From Rufibacter sp. LB8 (GTDB lineage: Bacteria; Bacteroidota; Bacteroidia; Cytophagales; Hymenobacteraceae), in contig NZ_JADALJ010000001.1 of NCBI RefSeq assembly GCF_014876185.1, positions 2,027,501 to 2,091,500 of the forward strand: a DNA stretch of 64,000 nt, read 5' to 3'. Every line of letters starts with the position of its first letter. Within the stretch, counting starts at the first letter, position 1. Below the pieces are notes generated by a model. That model saw only the letters and a list, made by a program, of their open reading frames with translations, was not told where the DNA came from and ran no database searches. Shown here one piece after another: positions 26,415 to 34,870 of the stretch. The position numbers and the translations under genes are program-made.

Positions 26415-28001
26415 ATGGCACCACCCACCACAGCCCTGATTATTGGGGCTGGCCCAGCCGGATTGACCGCGGCACATGAGTTTCTGGAGCATACCAGCGT
26501 GCACCCATATGTAGTGGAGGCCACCCAGATTATTGGCGGTATTTCGGCGACCATCAACTACAAAGGCAACCGGATGGACATTGGCGGGCACCGTTTCTTT
26601 TCCAAGTCTGACCGCGTGATGGCCTGGTGGCTCAACATACTGCCCATTCACCTGGAACCGGGCCAGGTAGTGGGGGAACTGGGGTACCAGGGCAAAAATA
26701 GACCAGTCCCGTTGGCAGCCGGCAGCCCTGAGATTGGCCCAGATGATGTCATGTTGGTGCGGCAGCGCAAATCCCGTATTTTTTTCCGGCGGAAGTTTTT
26801 TGACTACCCCTTGTCTTTCACTCTGGGCACGCTCTCCCAGCTAGGATTTGGCTGGTCTGTGAAAGCGGTGGCTAGCTACCTCAAACAGGTAGCCCGCCCC
26901 ATTAAACAAGAGAAGAACCTGGAAGAGTTTTTCATCAACCGCTTCGGGAAGCACCTGTACTACACGTTTTTCAAAGCCTACACAGAGAAAGTCTGGGGCG
27001 TTCCCTGCAAAGAAATCAGCGCCGAGTGGGGAGCGCAGCGGATAAAAGCGCTCTCCATCACGCAGGCGGCCCGGCACTTCTTCAAACAACAGTTTTCATC
27101 TTCGTCCCAAAAAGACCTTGCCCAGAAAAACACGCAGACTTCTTTAATTGAGCAGTTCCTGTACCCTAAGCTGGGGCCGGGTCATTTGTGGGAAGTAGTC
27201 ACCAGAAAAGTGCATGCCAAAGGCGGTGAGGTACATTTGGGGCACGAGGTGATTGGCCTGAAACTGCAGGGAAAACGCATTGTGTCGGCTACCATTCAAC
27301 GCACCGCAGACGGGACCACCTACCAAATCCAACCCGACCACATCATCTCCACCATGCCCGTGAAACACCTGATTAGGGCTTTGGGTGACGTGGTTCCAAA
27401 TGACATTCAAGTCATTGCAGAGGCATTGCCTTACCGGAACTTCATTTCTGTGGGTTTGCTCCTGCACAAACTGAACATAGAGACCGAGGATGGCACCTTA
27501 ATCCAAGACAACTGGATTTACATTCAGGAACCGGACGTGTTGGCCGGCCGACTGCAGCTGTTCAACAATTGGAGCCCCTACCTGGTCACAGACCCGCAGA
27601 AAGTATGGCTGGGCGTGGAGTATTTCTGTCAGGAGGAAGACGCTCTTTGGCAAATGGAAGACGAGGCCTTGAAACAATTGGCCATTGCCGAGCTTCAGAA
27701 ATTGGGGATCATCACGGCAGATCAGGTGCTTGACGGCACCGTGGTGAAAATGCCCAAGGCATACCCTGCCTATTTTGGTGCCTATGCCCAGTTCCCCAAA
27801 GTACAGGCCTATTTAGATCAGATTGAAAACCTGTTTCTGGTCGGTAGAAACGGCATGCACAAGTACAATAACCAGGACCATTCCATGCTCACCGCCATGC
27901 TGGCTGTGGAAAACATTGCCGCAGGCCGCACAGACAAGGCCAACCTTTGGGCTGTGAACACAGAACAAGAATACCACGAAGGAGCAAATGATCAAAAGTA
28001 G
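26415..28001 (+). CDS. FAD-dependent amine-oxidase-fold oxidoreductase
   Basis: The 528-aa protein has the dinucleotide-binding motif [19 protein letters not shown] at the N-terminus, then [26 protein letters not shown], which is typical of the NAD(P)/FAD oxidoreductases found in polysaccharide and glycolipid clusters (UDP-galactopyranose mutase/protoporphyrinogen oxidase superfamily). The C-terminus has [31 protein letters not shown], the second FAD-contact region. The substrate is unknown. Its last 14 bases overlap the start of the next gene, so it is coupled to the tandem GT-C-like pair and may modify the same sugar or lipid. Confidence 0.83.
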   Translation: MAPPTTALIIGAGPAGLTAAHEFLEHTSVHPYVVEATQIIGGISATINYKGNRMDIGGHRFFSKSDRVMAWWLNILPIHLEPGQVVGELGYQGKNRPVPLAAGSPEIGPDDVMLVRQRKSRIFFRRKFFDYPLSFTLGTLSQLGFGWSVKAVASYLKQVARPIKQEKNLEEFFINRFGKHLYYTFFKAYTEKVWGVPCKEISAEWGAQRIKALSITQAARHFFKQQFSSSSQKDLAQKNTQTSLIEQFLYPKLGPGHLWEVVTRKVHAKGGEVHLGHEVIGLKLQGKRIVSATIQRTADGTTYQIQPDHIISTMPVKHLIRALGDVVPNDIQVIAEALPYRNFISVGLLLHKLNIETEDGTLIQDNWIYIQEPDVLAGRLQLFNNWSPYLVTDPQKVWLGVEYFCQEEDALWQMEDEALKQLAIAELQKLGIITADQVLDGTVVKMPKAYPAYFGAYAQFPKVQAYLDQIENLFLVGRNGMHKYNNQDHSMLTAMLAVENIAAGRTDKANLWAVNTEQEYHEGANDQK

Positions 28002-29577
28002 ACAGTGGTTGTCAGAACCAGCCTTCGCCCTGGCGTTCACCTTGCTGTATGCCGTGCTGCTGGCCTGGTTCATGCAGTTTCATGAGCTCTGGTTTGACGA
28101 GACAGAACCTTGGCTGTTGGCGTTGTACAGTGACTCTTATGCAGACCTTCTGTACAACAAACGCTTTGAGGGTCACCCCAACCTGTGGTACAGCGTCCTC
28201 TATGGCGTGACCGCCTTCACCTCCAACCTGACCGCCCTCCAGGTTACCCAAGGGTTCTTTGCGGTGGGTTTTGTCTATGTTTTCCTGCGGTATGCGCCGT
28301 TTCCCAGAACTTTCCGGCTGCTCTTCTGCTTTGGCTATTACGGATTGTTTGAGTACGGCACCATAAGCAGGCTGTACGCCATTGAACTTCTTACGCTGTT
28401 CATAATTTGCGCCTTTTACCCCAAGCGGTTCTCCCACTGGTATGGGTACATCTTACTGTTGGCCCTTCATGCGCAGACTAACCTTTTCGGTTTTTTTATT
28501 TCTGGAATTTTGGGCGTGTTGCTGCTTATGGAAGCCACGGGCTTTTGGCGGCAACAAACTAGTGGGCAACCGGTCTCTGTTACCCACAAGATAGTTGGGG
28601 CCCTTGTATGGGCGATTGGCTGCGGCTACTCCTTCTATAGCATGTTTAGGCCCGGCGAAGGCAGCGGCGGGTCATTTATCACTTTTTTTGAGCCCTATTA
28701 TTTTTTTCAGGCAGCCACTAGAATCTGGCAAGCCTTTGCCCCGGTGCCCCAGTTCATGATTGGTTTCTGGAATTCCTCCCTACTGCCTACTTCCTGGGAG
28801 ATTCCCCTGTCTATGGCAGTGGTGGTTTTTATAGTAGTGGCTTTATACCGGCACAAACAATTGCTGTTCCCGCTGCTTTTGCTTTTCGCCACCCTTTATT
28901 TGTTTTTTGCGCTCAAGTTTGAGGGAAGCGCCCGCCACCATGCCCACTATTTCTTTTTCACCCTCGCATTTTTTTGGCTGTACAGACATCATCAAAACCA
29001 CCAGACAGATTCACCCTCAACCGGAATTTCTACTAAATGGACAGACTATTTCTTGATTTTCTGCGGATGCCTTCAATTGGCGGGAGGCGCGTATGCCCTA
29101 GCCATTGATAAAAACCATCCCTTTTTTGGAGGGAAACAAGTGGTTGAATTTTTAAAAGGCCTTCCGCCTGACAGGTTCATTGCCATCTCTGAGATAGTAA
29201 CCGGGTCCAACGTGGTAGCCTATTATGGTAAGCCCATTTATGACATTACCAGTGGCATTTACAGAAGCTATTACACCTTGAACCCGCACGAAGTGAATGA
29301 CCCAAGTCCAAATGTGCAGTTTGACTGGGCCAGAATTCTGGCGCACCAAAAGGGAAAAACGGTGATTCTGATCTCCAGATGGGAACTCAACCATTTATGG
29401 TACCCGTACCCCATCAAGTTTGTGGCGTCTTTCAAAGGTATCCACATCAACCCGTTCTCCTTTTTTATCTACGAAATCCCAGCCTTTGCGCTTCCGCCGG
29501 GGCACCTGGTGGCGGGCCCAACCGCCCAATTGCCTATTGCACCGCTAAGCAGGAAGACTTCTGCCCTTCAACCATGA
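27988..29577 (+). CDS. GT-C-like polytopic membrane protein, paralogue A
   Basis: The 529-aa protein has about ten to twelve membrane segments. After the first segment it carries [20 protein letters not shown] near residue 32. Acidic residues in the first extracytoplasmic loop, as in the WFDETEPW block here, are a hallmark of GT-C glycosyltransferases using polyprenyl-phosphate sugars. [14 protein letters not shown] follows. The C-terminal part has [36 protein letters not shown], like a soluble tail domain. It overlaps the FAD oxidoreductase gene by 14 bases and the next paralogue by four (ATGA). Transferase function is inference. Confidence 0.62.
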   Translation: MIKSRQWLSEPAFALAFTLLYAVLLAWFMQFHELWFDETEPWLLALYSDSYADLLYNKRFEGHPNLWYSVLYGVTAFTSNLTALQVTQGFFAVGFVYVFLRYAPFPRTFRLLFCFGYYGLFEYGTISRLYAIELLTLFIICAFYPKRFSHWYGYILLLALHAQTNLFGFFISGILGVLLLMEATGFWRQQTSGQPVSVTHKIVGALVWAIGCGYSFYSMFRPGEGSGGSFITFFEPYYFFQAATRIWQAFAPVPQFMIGFWNSSLLPTSWEIPLSMAVVVFIVVALYRHKQLLFPLLLLFATLYLFFALKFEGSARHHAHYFFFTLAFFWLYRHHQNHQTDSPSTGISTKWTDYFLIFCGCLQLAGGAYALAIDKNHPFFGGKQVVEFLKGLPPDRFIAISEIVTGSNVVAYYGKPIYDITSGIYRSYYTLNPHEVNDPSPNVQFDWARILAHQKGKTVILISRWELNHLWYPYPIKFVASFKGIHINPFSFFIYEIPAFALPPGHLVAGPTAQLPIAPLSRKTSALQP

Positions 29578-31052
29578 TGCACCAACTCCGGCCCTGGTAT
29601 TTCTCTTTTGGTTTTACTGCTTTGTATGCCCTTCTGCTAGCATGGCTGATGGGTTTCCATGAGTTGTGGTTTGATGAAACAGAACCTTGGCTTCTGGCTC
29701 TGTACAGTGATTCCTACACTGACCTACTGCATAACAAACGCTATGAAGGCCACCCTAACTTGTGGTACAGTATCCTTTTCCTTATCACGCGTTTCACAGA
29801 AAACCTATGGACCTTGCAAGCCACCCAATTTGTGTTTGCGGTGGGTTTTGTGTTGATTTTCCTTCGGTTTGCCCCGTTTCATTTTTTGCTGAGGCTGCTG
29901 TTCTGCTTTGGATATTTTGGGCTGTTTGAATATGGCATCATCAGTAGATTGTACGCGTTGGAGCTTTTTGCCATTTTCTCGCTCTGCGCCCTGTACCCTA
30001 AGAGATTTGAGCATTGGTGGCTGTATATGGCCCTACTGGCCATCATTGCCAATATTCACTTGTTTGGGTTTATGTTCTCAGGGGTGCTTGGGGCGCTTCT
30101 TTTTTATGAGGCCTTTTCCCAAAAGCGTGCAGAGCTTAAAGCAAATAGGCTACTCAATCAAAAATTGTGGATAGGCCTTGCCTTTTGGGTGGCAGCGTGC
30201 AGTGTTTCCCTATGGAGCATGATCAGGCCAGAGGAACTTGCGGCGGTCAACCCAGAAAGAGTATTGCGGTATACCACCGGCCAAGCCTTTGCCTTGCCGA
30301 GCCGGGCATTTTTCCCCATCCCTAAATTTCAGTTGCATTTCTGGGAAACCTCTGTGTTGAGAGTGCGCTATGCTATGCCATTGACGGTCTGTCTTTTACT
30401 ATTCCTTTTTTATTGCTTTAAAACCGTGCCGCGTCTTTTGCTGGCCTTGTTTCTGTTGTTCACGGGCTTGTTTATCTTTTTCATCTTCAAGTATGACGGG
30501 TTCATGCGTCACCACGGTCATTTCTTTGTTTTTACGGTAGCTTTAAGCTGGATTCTGTACCATTACCGCTCCCTTCCAACTGTTGCCGGGGCCTTTCAAA
30601 AAGTGCAGGTTTTGCTGTTCCTGGCCACGTTCATACAAGCTGGCGTAGGAGCTTTTGCGGTAAAACAAGACATAGAACACACCTTTCTACCGGCAAAAGC
30701 GGTGGCGGAATATATAATGGAAAACACCCCACCGAACTCCATTATAATCACCAATAATGAAGTCTGGTCCTCTACCGTGGTTGCCTATGCAGGGCGACCA
30801 GCCATCCATCTATCTACCCTGAAACCTTCTTCTTATTTCACCCCAGGCTTGTCTGAGACAGAGAGATTATCACCGTTACAAACCCTTGAGTCTTTGCGTG
30901 ATTTTGGCCGAAAAGAAAAGCGACCACTTATACTTATCTCTTATTTCAAATTAAACACCAAGGCCTATCCTTTTCCAATCCAACACCTTATCTCTTTTGA
31001 CGGCGATTATATTATACCCAAAGTCTCCATGTATTTGTACCAGATAGACTAA
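29574..31052 (+). CDS. GT-C-like polytopic membrane protein, paralogue B
   Basis: The protein is 492 aa from the ATG at 29574, which overlaps the stop of paralogue A (ATGA). The frame is open further upstream, but that part is inside gene A. It repeats the landmarks of paralogue A at the same places: [56 protein letters not shown] and a C-terminal NNEVWSSTVVAYAGRPAIHL block. The N-terminal halves are far more alike than the central and C-terminal parts. The pair therefore arose by tandem duplication with later divergence, perhaps towards different acceptors. Confidence 0.62.
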   Translation: MMHQLRPWYFSFGFTALYALLLAWLMGFHELWFDETEPWLLALYSDSYTDLLHNKRYEGHPNLWYSILFLITRFTENLWTLQATQFVFAVGFVLIFLRFAPFHFLLRLLFCFGYFGLFEYGIISRLYALELFAIFSLCALYPKRFEHWWLYMALLAIIANIHLFGFMFSGVLGALLFYEAFSQKRAELKANRLLNQKLWIGLAFWVAACSVSLWSMIRPEELAAVNPERVLRYTTGQAFALPSRAFFPIPKFQLHFWETSVLRVRYAMPLTVCLLLFLFYCFKTVPRLLLALFLLFTGLFIFFIFKYDGFMRHHGHFFVFTVALSWILYHYRSLPTVAGAFQKVQVLLFLATFIQAGVGAFAVKQDIEHTFLPAKAVAEYIMENTPPNSIIITNNEVWSSTVVAYAGRPAIHLSTLKPSSYFTPGLSETERLSPLQTLESLRDFGRKEKRPLILISYFKLNTKAYPFPIQHLISFDGDYIIPKVSMYLYQID

Positions 31053-31161
31053 TGTGCTTTTCATAAAAGAGTGTCTGAAGTAATGGGCCTGTTTGTCATT
31101 TCATCTATTAGTTTTTATCCACTCTCTGTAAACACACATCAACTTTAGAGCAGAAAGCCTC

Positions 31162-31201
31162 CCGTTTTCGGGCTCATTTCCAGAAATGAGCCCGAAAACG
31201 A
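31162..31201. repeat. 40-bp palindrome, copy 7
   Basis: Near-perfect: CCGTTTTCGGGCTCATTTC, spacer CA, and GAAATGAGCCCGAAAACG. It lies between two convergent genes (ends at 31052 and 31226) and could act as a bidirectional terminator: the right arm is followed by AAAAAG and no other terminator is visible. Confidence 0.93.
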
Positions 31202-31225
31202 AAAAGCACACCCCAAAAATTCTGC

Positions 31226-33313
31226 CTACAACCTATACCGCACTTGCACTCGCACATCCGTTCGGGCATTGCCCTGAATCATTTCCAATCCGCTGCCAAT
31301 GGTGTCTTGCCCGCGGTACTGCGTGTGGCTGATTTTGAACCAGAGGTCTAACTGTCTGGTAAGCCGCTGCTGCGCCAGGAAGTACACATGCGACCCTCGG
31401 CCAATGAATACGGGAATGGCGAAGGCATAAAGCACATCCTGCTCGGGCACGTATTGGCGGGTGTCATAATCATCAGTGTCAAAGAGGGCGTAGCGCATGG
31501 TAAGGCGGGTGAAGTTGCGCTCCCAGGAGGCGTCCTGCGACATGAAATACCCTTCGCGGCGCGGGCCCGACTGCTGGAACTGGCTCACTTGTACCCGGCT
31601 GCGCAACCTTAAACTGGGCAAAGGGCTCAAATCCAGCAACAGTAAATAGCGGTGCAGAAAAGTGGGCGTGACTTGGTTCAGGGCGTCGCCGGAGACGGTT
31701 TCATTGCGGGCCTTGCGTTGGTATTGGTATTGGCCGTAGAGAAGCGTGGTTTTGGAGGGCATGAACTGCAAGCGCGCTAAGTACTCCTCGCCGTCTGAGG
31801 GCGCATCTACTCGGTACCGCAGCCAGGAGAACGTGAACCGGTCATAGTAGGCGGTGAGTTGCCAGCGGTTGCTGAGTTTCAATTTCAGGCCCGTGTACAA
31901 ACCGGTTTCATTCTGGTTGCGGCTGCTTTCGCCAAATGCGTTGCCGTACAGGCTCTGGAAGTTGCGGTCATAGTGCCGGTGGAGAAGGGCCACTTCCACG
32001 CGCTCAGATAAACTCACCAGCACGCCGTTCACGCTTCCCAAACCGCCATTGGCAGACCGCGCCACCTCCCCGAAGAAATTCAGATTCTGCCACAGATAGC
32101 TGTAATGCAAACCCACGCCGTGGTTCTGATTCCCAGCGAAATTAAATCTGGCATACGGCTCTGCCCTATCCTGTAGCGGCAAATTAAACCAAGAGCCCAA
32201 GGCCGTCAACCCCACGCTAAAGGTCTGGCTGGGGTTTCTATACGTCACATCTCCGCCCAGAACTTGTTCCCGCACGCGCAGCCGGTTGGCCACCTCAGTG
32301 GGTGTGCGGTGCAGGCCCGAGGTCTGAATGTTTCCCGCCAGCGCCACTTCCAGAGAATCTTGCGCCAGTGAACTCGCCGCCGAGGCATCTACCTTTCTAT
32401 TGGAGTAAAACACCGTAGTTTCCAGCCGTCGCCAGCGGTGCGTGGCGGCCAGGCCTCTGAAATAAAACGCCTCTAGGGCCGACGTGTGCGGCCGGATGCC
32501 CGTTTGGCTCCGGCGAAGCGTAGTGATGGTTTCGCCGCCTTTGCCCACACTCAAGCCGCCGCTCAGCAATAGTCCTTGGCCAAACTGCAACTGATAATCT
32601 CCTAAGGCAACAGTTTTGAACGCACCTTTATTATAAACCTGGGCGTGCGCCGAAAGGAAATCAAACCCATACAGACTAGTGCCAGGTTGCCAGCCAAATT
32701 TTTCGCCCGCATCTTTCTCGGCGGTCACGCCAAAACTGAAATCACGCGGTTGGCTCAACCGGTACCGCAGCAGGTATTTATCAGGCGAGCCTTGGTAACG
32801 CGTAGTGGACCGGCCTTCTGCTGGGGTGTAGCCGCGCTGCTCCTGCAAGGTGCGGTCATAGCGCAGCAAAAGCGTGTGCGTGTCGGCGTTTTTGAGGCGC
32901 TGCCGCCAGGGTTGATGATCATTTACACCCTGGGTTTGAATGGTCACAAAAGGCAATAACCGCCTAATAGTGATTAAATCGAAGGTGGGAATGGACTGCA
33001 ATTCATAGAGACTCACCAACCGTCCGTTGTCTGAAACATGGGTGAGCAGCGCGGTAATCTGGGGTTCTGAAAGCAGCCAAAGGCCACGGAGTTCTTCGCG
33101 GGAGGCGCGGTTGAGGTCTAAAGGTTGGCGGTAATACTGGAGCAGGGTTTCGTAGAGGTCCTCGTAGGGAATGGCGTTTTCATCTGTCTGCTGCGCGAAG
33201 AGTTCCTGAATCAGCAGTTCCACATCTACCGCGGGGCGCGGAATTTCCTGCGCAAAACCTAAGAACTGTTTTAGGCTCAGGATCAGAAACAGAGGCCAAA
33301 AACGCAGGTTCAT
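31226..33313 (-). CDS. helix-hairpin-helix outer-membrane beta-barrel-like protein
   Basis: The 695-aa protein has a signal peptide (FLILSLKQFLGFAQ). Near residues 60-120 is a double helix-hairpin-helix-like region (QPLDLNRASREELRGLWLLSEPQITALLTHV, then LVSLYELQSIPTFDLITIRRLLPFV) like that of ComEA. The remaining 500 residues are made of alternating aromatic/polar strands (LLRYRLSQPRDFSFGVTAE and many similar), ending MIQGNARTDVRVQVRYRL, as expected of an outer-membrane barrel with a C-terminal aromatic-rich strand. This combination is a conserved Bacteroidota protein of unknown function; DNA uptake has been suggested for HHH proteins but is not shown here. Its ATG overlaps the stop of the PorV-like gene. 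Confidence 0.72.
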   Translation of the reverse strand: MNLRFWPLFLILSLKQFLGFAQEIPRPAVDVELLIQELFAQQTDENAIPYEDLYETLLQYYRQPLDLNRASREELRGLWLLSEPQITALLTHVSDNGRLVSLYELQSIPTFDLITIRRLLPFVTIQTQGVNDHQPWRQRLKNADTHTLLLRYDRTLQEQRGYTPAEGRSTTRYQGSPDKYLLRYRLSQPRDFSFGVTAEKDAGEKFGWQPGTSLYGFDFLSAHAQVYNKGAFKTVALGDYQLQFGQGLLLSGGLSVGKGGETITTLRRSQTGIRPHTSALEAFYFRGLAATHRWRRLETTVFYSNRKVDASAASSLAQDSLEVALAGNIQTSGLHRTPTEVANRLRVREQVLGGDVTYRNPSQTFSVGLTALGSWFNLPLQDRAEPYARFNFAGNQNHGVGLHYSYLWQNLNFFGEVARSANGGLGSVNGVLVSLSERVEVALLHRHYDRNFQSLYGNAFGESSRNQNETGLYTGLKLKLSNRWQLTAYYDRFTFSWLRYRVDAPSDGEEYLARLQFMPSKTTLLYGQYQYQRKARNETVSGDALNQVTPTFLHRYLLLLDLSPLPSLRLRSRVQVSQFQQSGPRREGYFMSQDASWERNFTRLTMRYALFDTDDYDTRQYVPEQDVLYAFAIPVFIGRGSHVYFLAQQRLTRQLDLWFKISHTQYRGQDTIGSGLEMIQGNARTDVRVQVRYRL

Positions 33314-34140
33314 GGCTTCTTCTCAAATTGGTAGGCCACACTCAGGTAATTGCTGAAGCCCAACTGGTGCTGACTGCCCAGCGCGTACGCTACCTGAAAC
33401 TGCCTGAACTTGACATCTACGCCCGCCGTGCCAGCCCTTGTACCTGAGTTAAACCCCGTGCGAAGCCCCAGCGCGGGCATGATTCGGTACTCAATGCCGC
33501 CCTTCACCGCCGCCGGAAACTCCAGTTCTTTCTCCACTTCCAGCACCAGCAGCACTTTGGCCGCGGCCTGATAGCCCAAGCCCATTCGCATAACCGTGGG
33601 CACGCGCTCGTCCTCAAACTCAGCCAACTTGGCCTGGGTCATGTTGTAGATGTGCGCGGCAAACGTGAGCCCTGGCACCACTTCAGACTGCCCGCCCGCG
33701 CTCAGGGCGAACGCTTTTCGGCTTCCCCAGTTTTTGACGCGTACTTGCAGCACATCGGCTTTGATGCCTAACCGCACCACGCCCAATTGGTGTGCCAAAC
33801 CTATGCCCAGCCGCTGCTCGTTGTACAGTTCACCCCCGAAGCGCTGCAATTCCAGTCCCAGCGTGCCCAGTTTTACCGTTGGCAGCACCGCCAGCAAACC
33901 CACCGTGGTAAATTCGGGCACCGCAAACCGGTTATGCGCGTGCAGACCCACTTCTACATTTTTTAGCGCCGCCATGCCCGCAGGGTTGTTCCCCAGCGCC
34001 CAGACATCAGATAAGGTCACAGCCGATCCTCCCAGGCTGGCCGCTCTGGCACCCACGGGCGCATGGAACGTCTGGCCTTGGCTGGTAAAATACTGACAGG
34101 CAAACAGTAAGAAAAGGAAAAACCGTAGAGCTATTGGCAT
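33310..34140 (-). CDS. PorV/PorQ-like outer-membrane barrel protein
   Basis: The 276-aa protein has a signal peptide (MPIALRFFLFLLFACQYFTSQGQ) followed by FHAPVGARAASLGGSAVTLSDVWALGNNPAGMAAL, the N-terminal signature of the PorV/PorQ (FadL-like) family. The rest is beta-rich and ends LSVAYQFEKKP. PorV and PorQ are accessory outer-membrane proteins of the type IX system, but many family members have unrelated or unknown roles. The four-base overlap (33310-33313) with the HHH barrel gene indicates one transcript and probably one complex or process. Confidence 0.75.
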   Translation of the reverse strand: MPIALRFFLFLLFACQYFTSQGQTFHAPVGARAASLGGSAVTLSDVWALGNNPAGMAALKNVEVGLHAHNRFAVPEFTTVGLLAVLPTVKLGTLGLELQRFGGELYNEQRLGIGLAHQLGVVRLGIKADVLQVRVKNWGSRKAFALSAGGQSEVVPGLTFAAHIYNMTQAKLAEFEDERVPTVMRMGLGYQAAAKVLLVLEVEKELEFPAAVKGGIEYRIMPALGLRTGFNSGTRAGTAGVDVKFRQFQVAYALGSQHQLGFSNYLSVAYQFEKKP

Positions 34141-34265
34141 AGGCAGTGAACCTTGGTCAGTTTTCCGCTTACGTGAATTGCCTGCAAAATGTGCTATACG
34201 TTCTTGGCTTGATTTTAAAATGGCTTACTTATTGGCCGTCTCAGGGATTTAGTTACCTTGCTTTC

Positions 34266-34469
34266 ATGAAGAAAATCTACCAAACCAGTCTGGGTACTTT
34301 GTGCATAGGGCTCCTGCTTTCGTTTTCTTCCCCGAAACCAGCCCCGGCCCCAACCACCACCTCCTATAACCCCCAGTGCACCGCCATAGCCAAGTCAACG
34401 GGCAAGCAATGCAAGAACCGCCAATACGGGAAATGCGCCTATGTGCTGTGCTACGTGCATTGTAAATAA
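34266..34469 (+). CDS. small secreted Cys-rich protein (DUF5763-like)
   Basis: The 67-aa protein from the ATG at 34266 has a signal peptide (MKKIYQTSLGTLCIGLLLSFSS) and a short proline-rich linker (PKPAPAPTTT). A compact motif follows: QCTAIAKSTGKQCKNRQYG and CYVHC. The arrangement C..T..G..C..(x)n..C..H recalls the small DUF5763-type zinc-ribbon-like domain found in phage and bacterial proteins, here in an exported version. The frame is open from 34146, but the signal peptide and a TACCTTG promoter-like element just upstream support this start. Function unknown. Confidence 0.62.
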   Translation: MKKIYQTSLGTLCIGLLLSFSSPKPAPAPTTTSYNPQCTAIAKSTGKQCKNRQYGKCAYVLCYVHCK

Positions 34470-34483
34470 GTTCGCATAGATTT

Positions 34484-34523
34484 CCGTTTTCGGGCTTATT
34501 TCTGGAAATGAAGCCAAAAACGC
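34484..34523. repeat. 40-bp palindrome, copy 8
   Basis: The left arm CCGTTTTCGGGCTTATTTC and right arm GAAATGAAGCCAAAAACG have compensating T/A changes at one pair. The copy follows the small secreted protein gene by about 15 bases. Confidence 0.85.
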
Positions 34524-34728
34524 AACTGTAGCGTGATGGCACCCCTTCCCTTGACCAAACGTGCTCGGCTTTTATAAATATTGACTTCAGGCAAATTTCT
34601 TTGGCCTGTCAGGGGACAGACCAAGGTGGAGTTATTCGCAGTTTCCCTTCGGTGAAAGGTCATGTCCAAAAAGAGACGTTTCAGTTTCATGGAGACACGT
34701 CGTGTCAGTGCCACGACGCTACGGTTCT

Positions 34729-34766
34729 GGTTTATGCTCCATTTCAGGTTTAGAGCCCGAAAACGG
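34729..34766. repeat. 40-bp palindrome, copy 9 (half)
   Basis: The right arm GAGCCCGAAAACGG (34753-34766) is intact, preceded by ATTTCAGGTTTA; the left arm is barely recognisable. It is in the roughly 400-base convergent gap 34470-34870, which otherwise holds copies 8 and 10 and a terminator. Confidence 0.6.
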
Positions 34767-34802
34767 AAAACTCTCAAACCCGCCAATCCAAAATGAGACA
34801 AT

Positions 34803-34836
34803 AAAAAACGCCCAGTGTTCTCACTCTGGGCGTTTT
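34803..34836 (-). terminator. intrinsic terminator of the S46 peptidase gene
   Basis: AAAAAACGCCCAG and CTGGGCGTTTTT form a perfect stem with a short loop, flanked by A and T tracts, 35 bases past the stop of the leftward peptidase gene. It can work on both strands. Confidence 0.85.
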
Positions 34837-34867
34837 TGGGCTCTAAATCAGAAATGAAGCGAAAACC
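34830..34867. repeat. 40-bp palindrome, copy 10 (degenerate, fused to a terminator)
   Basis: GCGTTTTTGGGCTCTAAATC and GAAATGAAGCGAAAACC share the family pattern with mismatches. Its left end is the T tract of the terminator at 34803-34836. Confidence 0.65.
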
Positions 34868-34870
34868 AGC

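Noticed and set aside
34496-34801. Short open frames that run through the palindromes (also at 46557-46832, 59536-59994, 43978-44184)
   Set aside because: They share peptide pieces such as SFLEMRPKT or FRFR only because the palindrome is translated; they carry no start signals or homologues and should not be annotated as a protein family.
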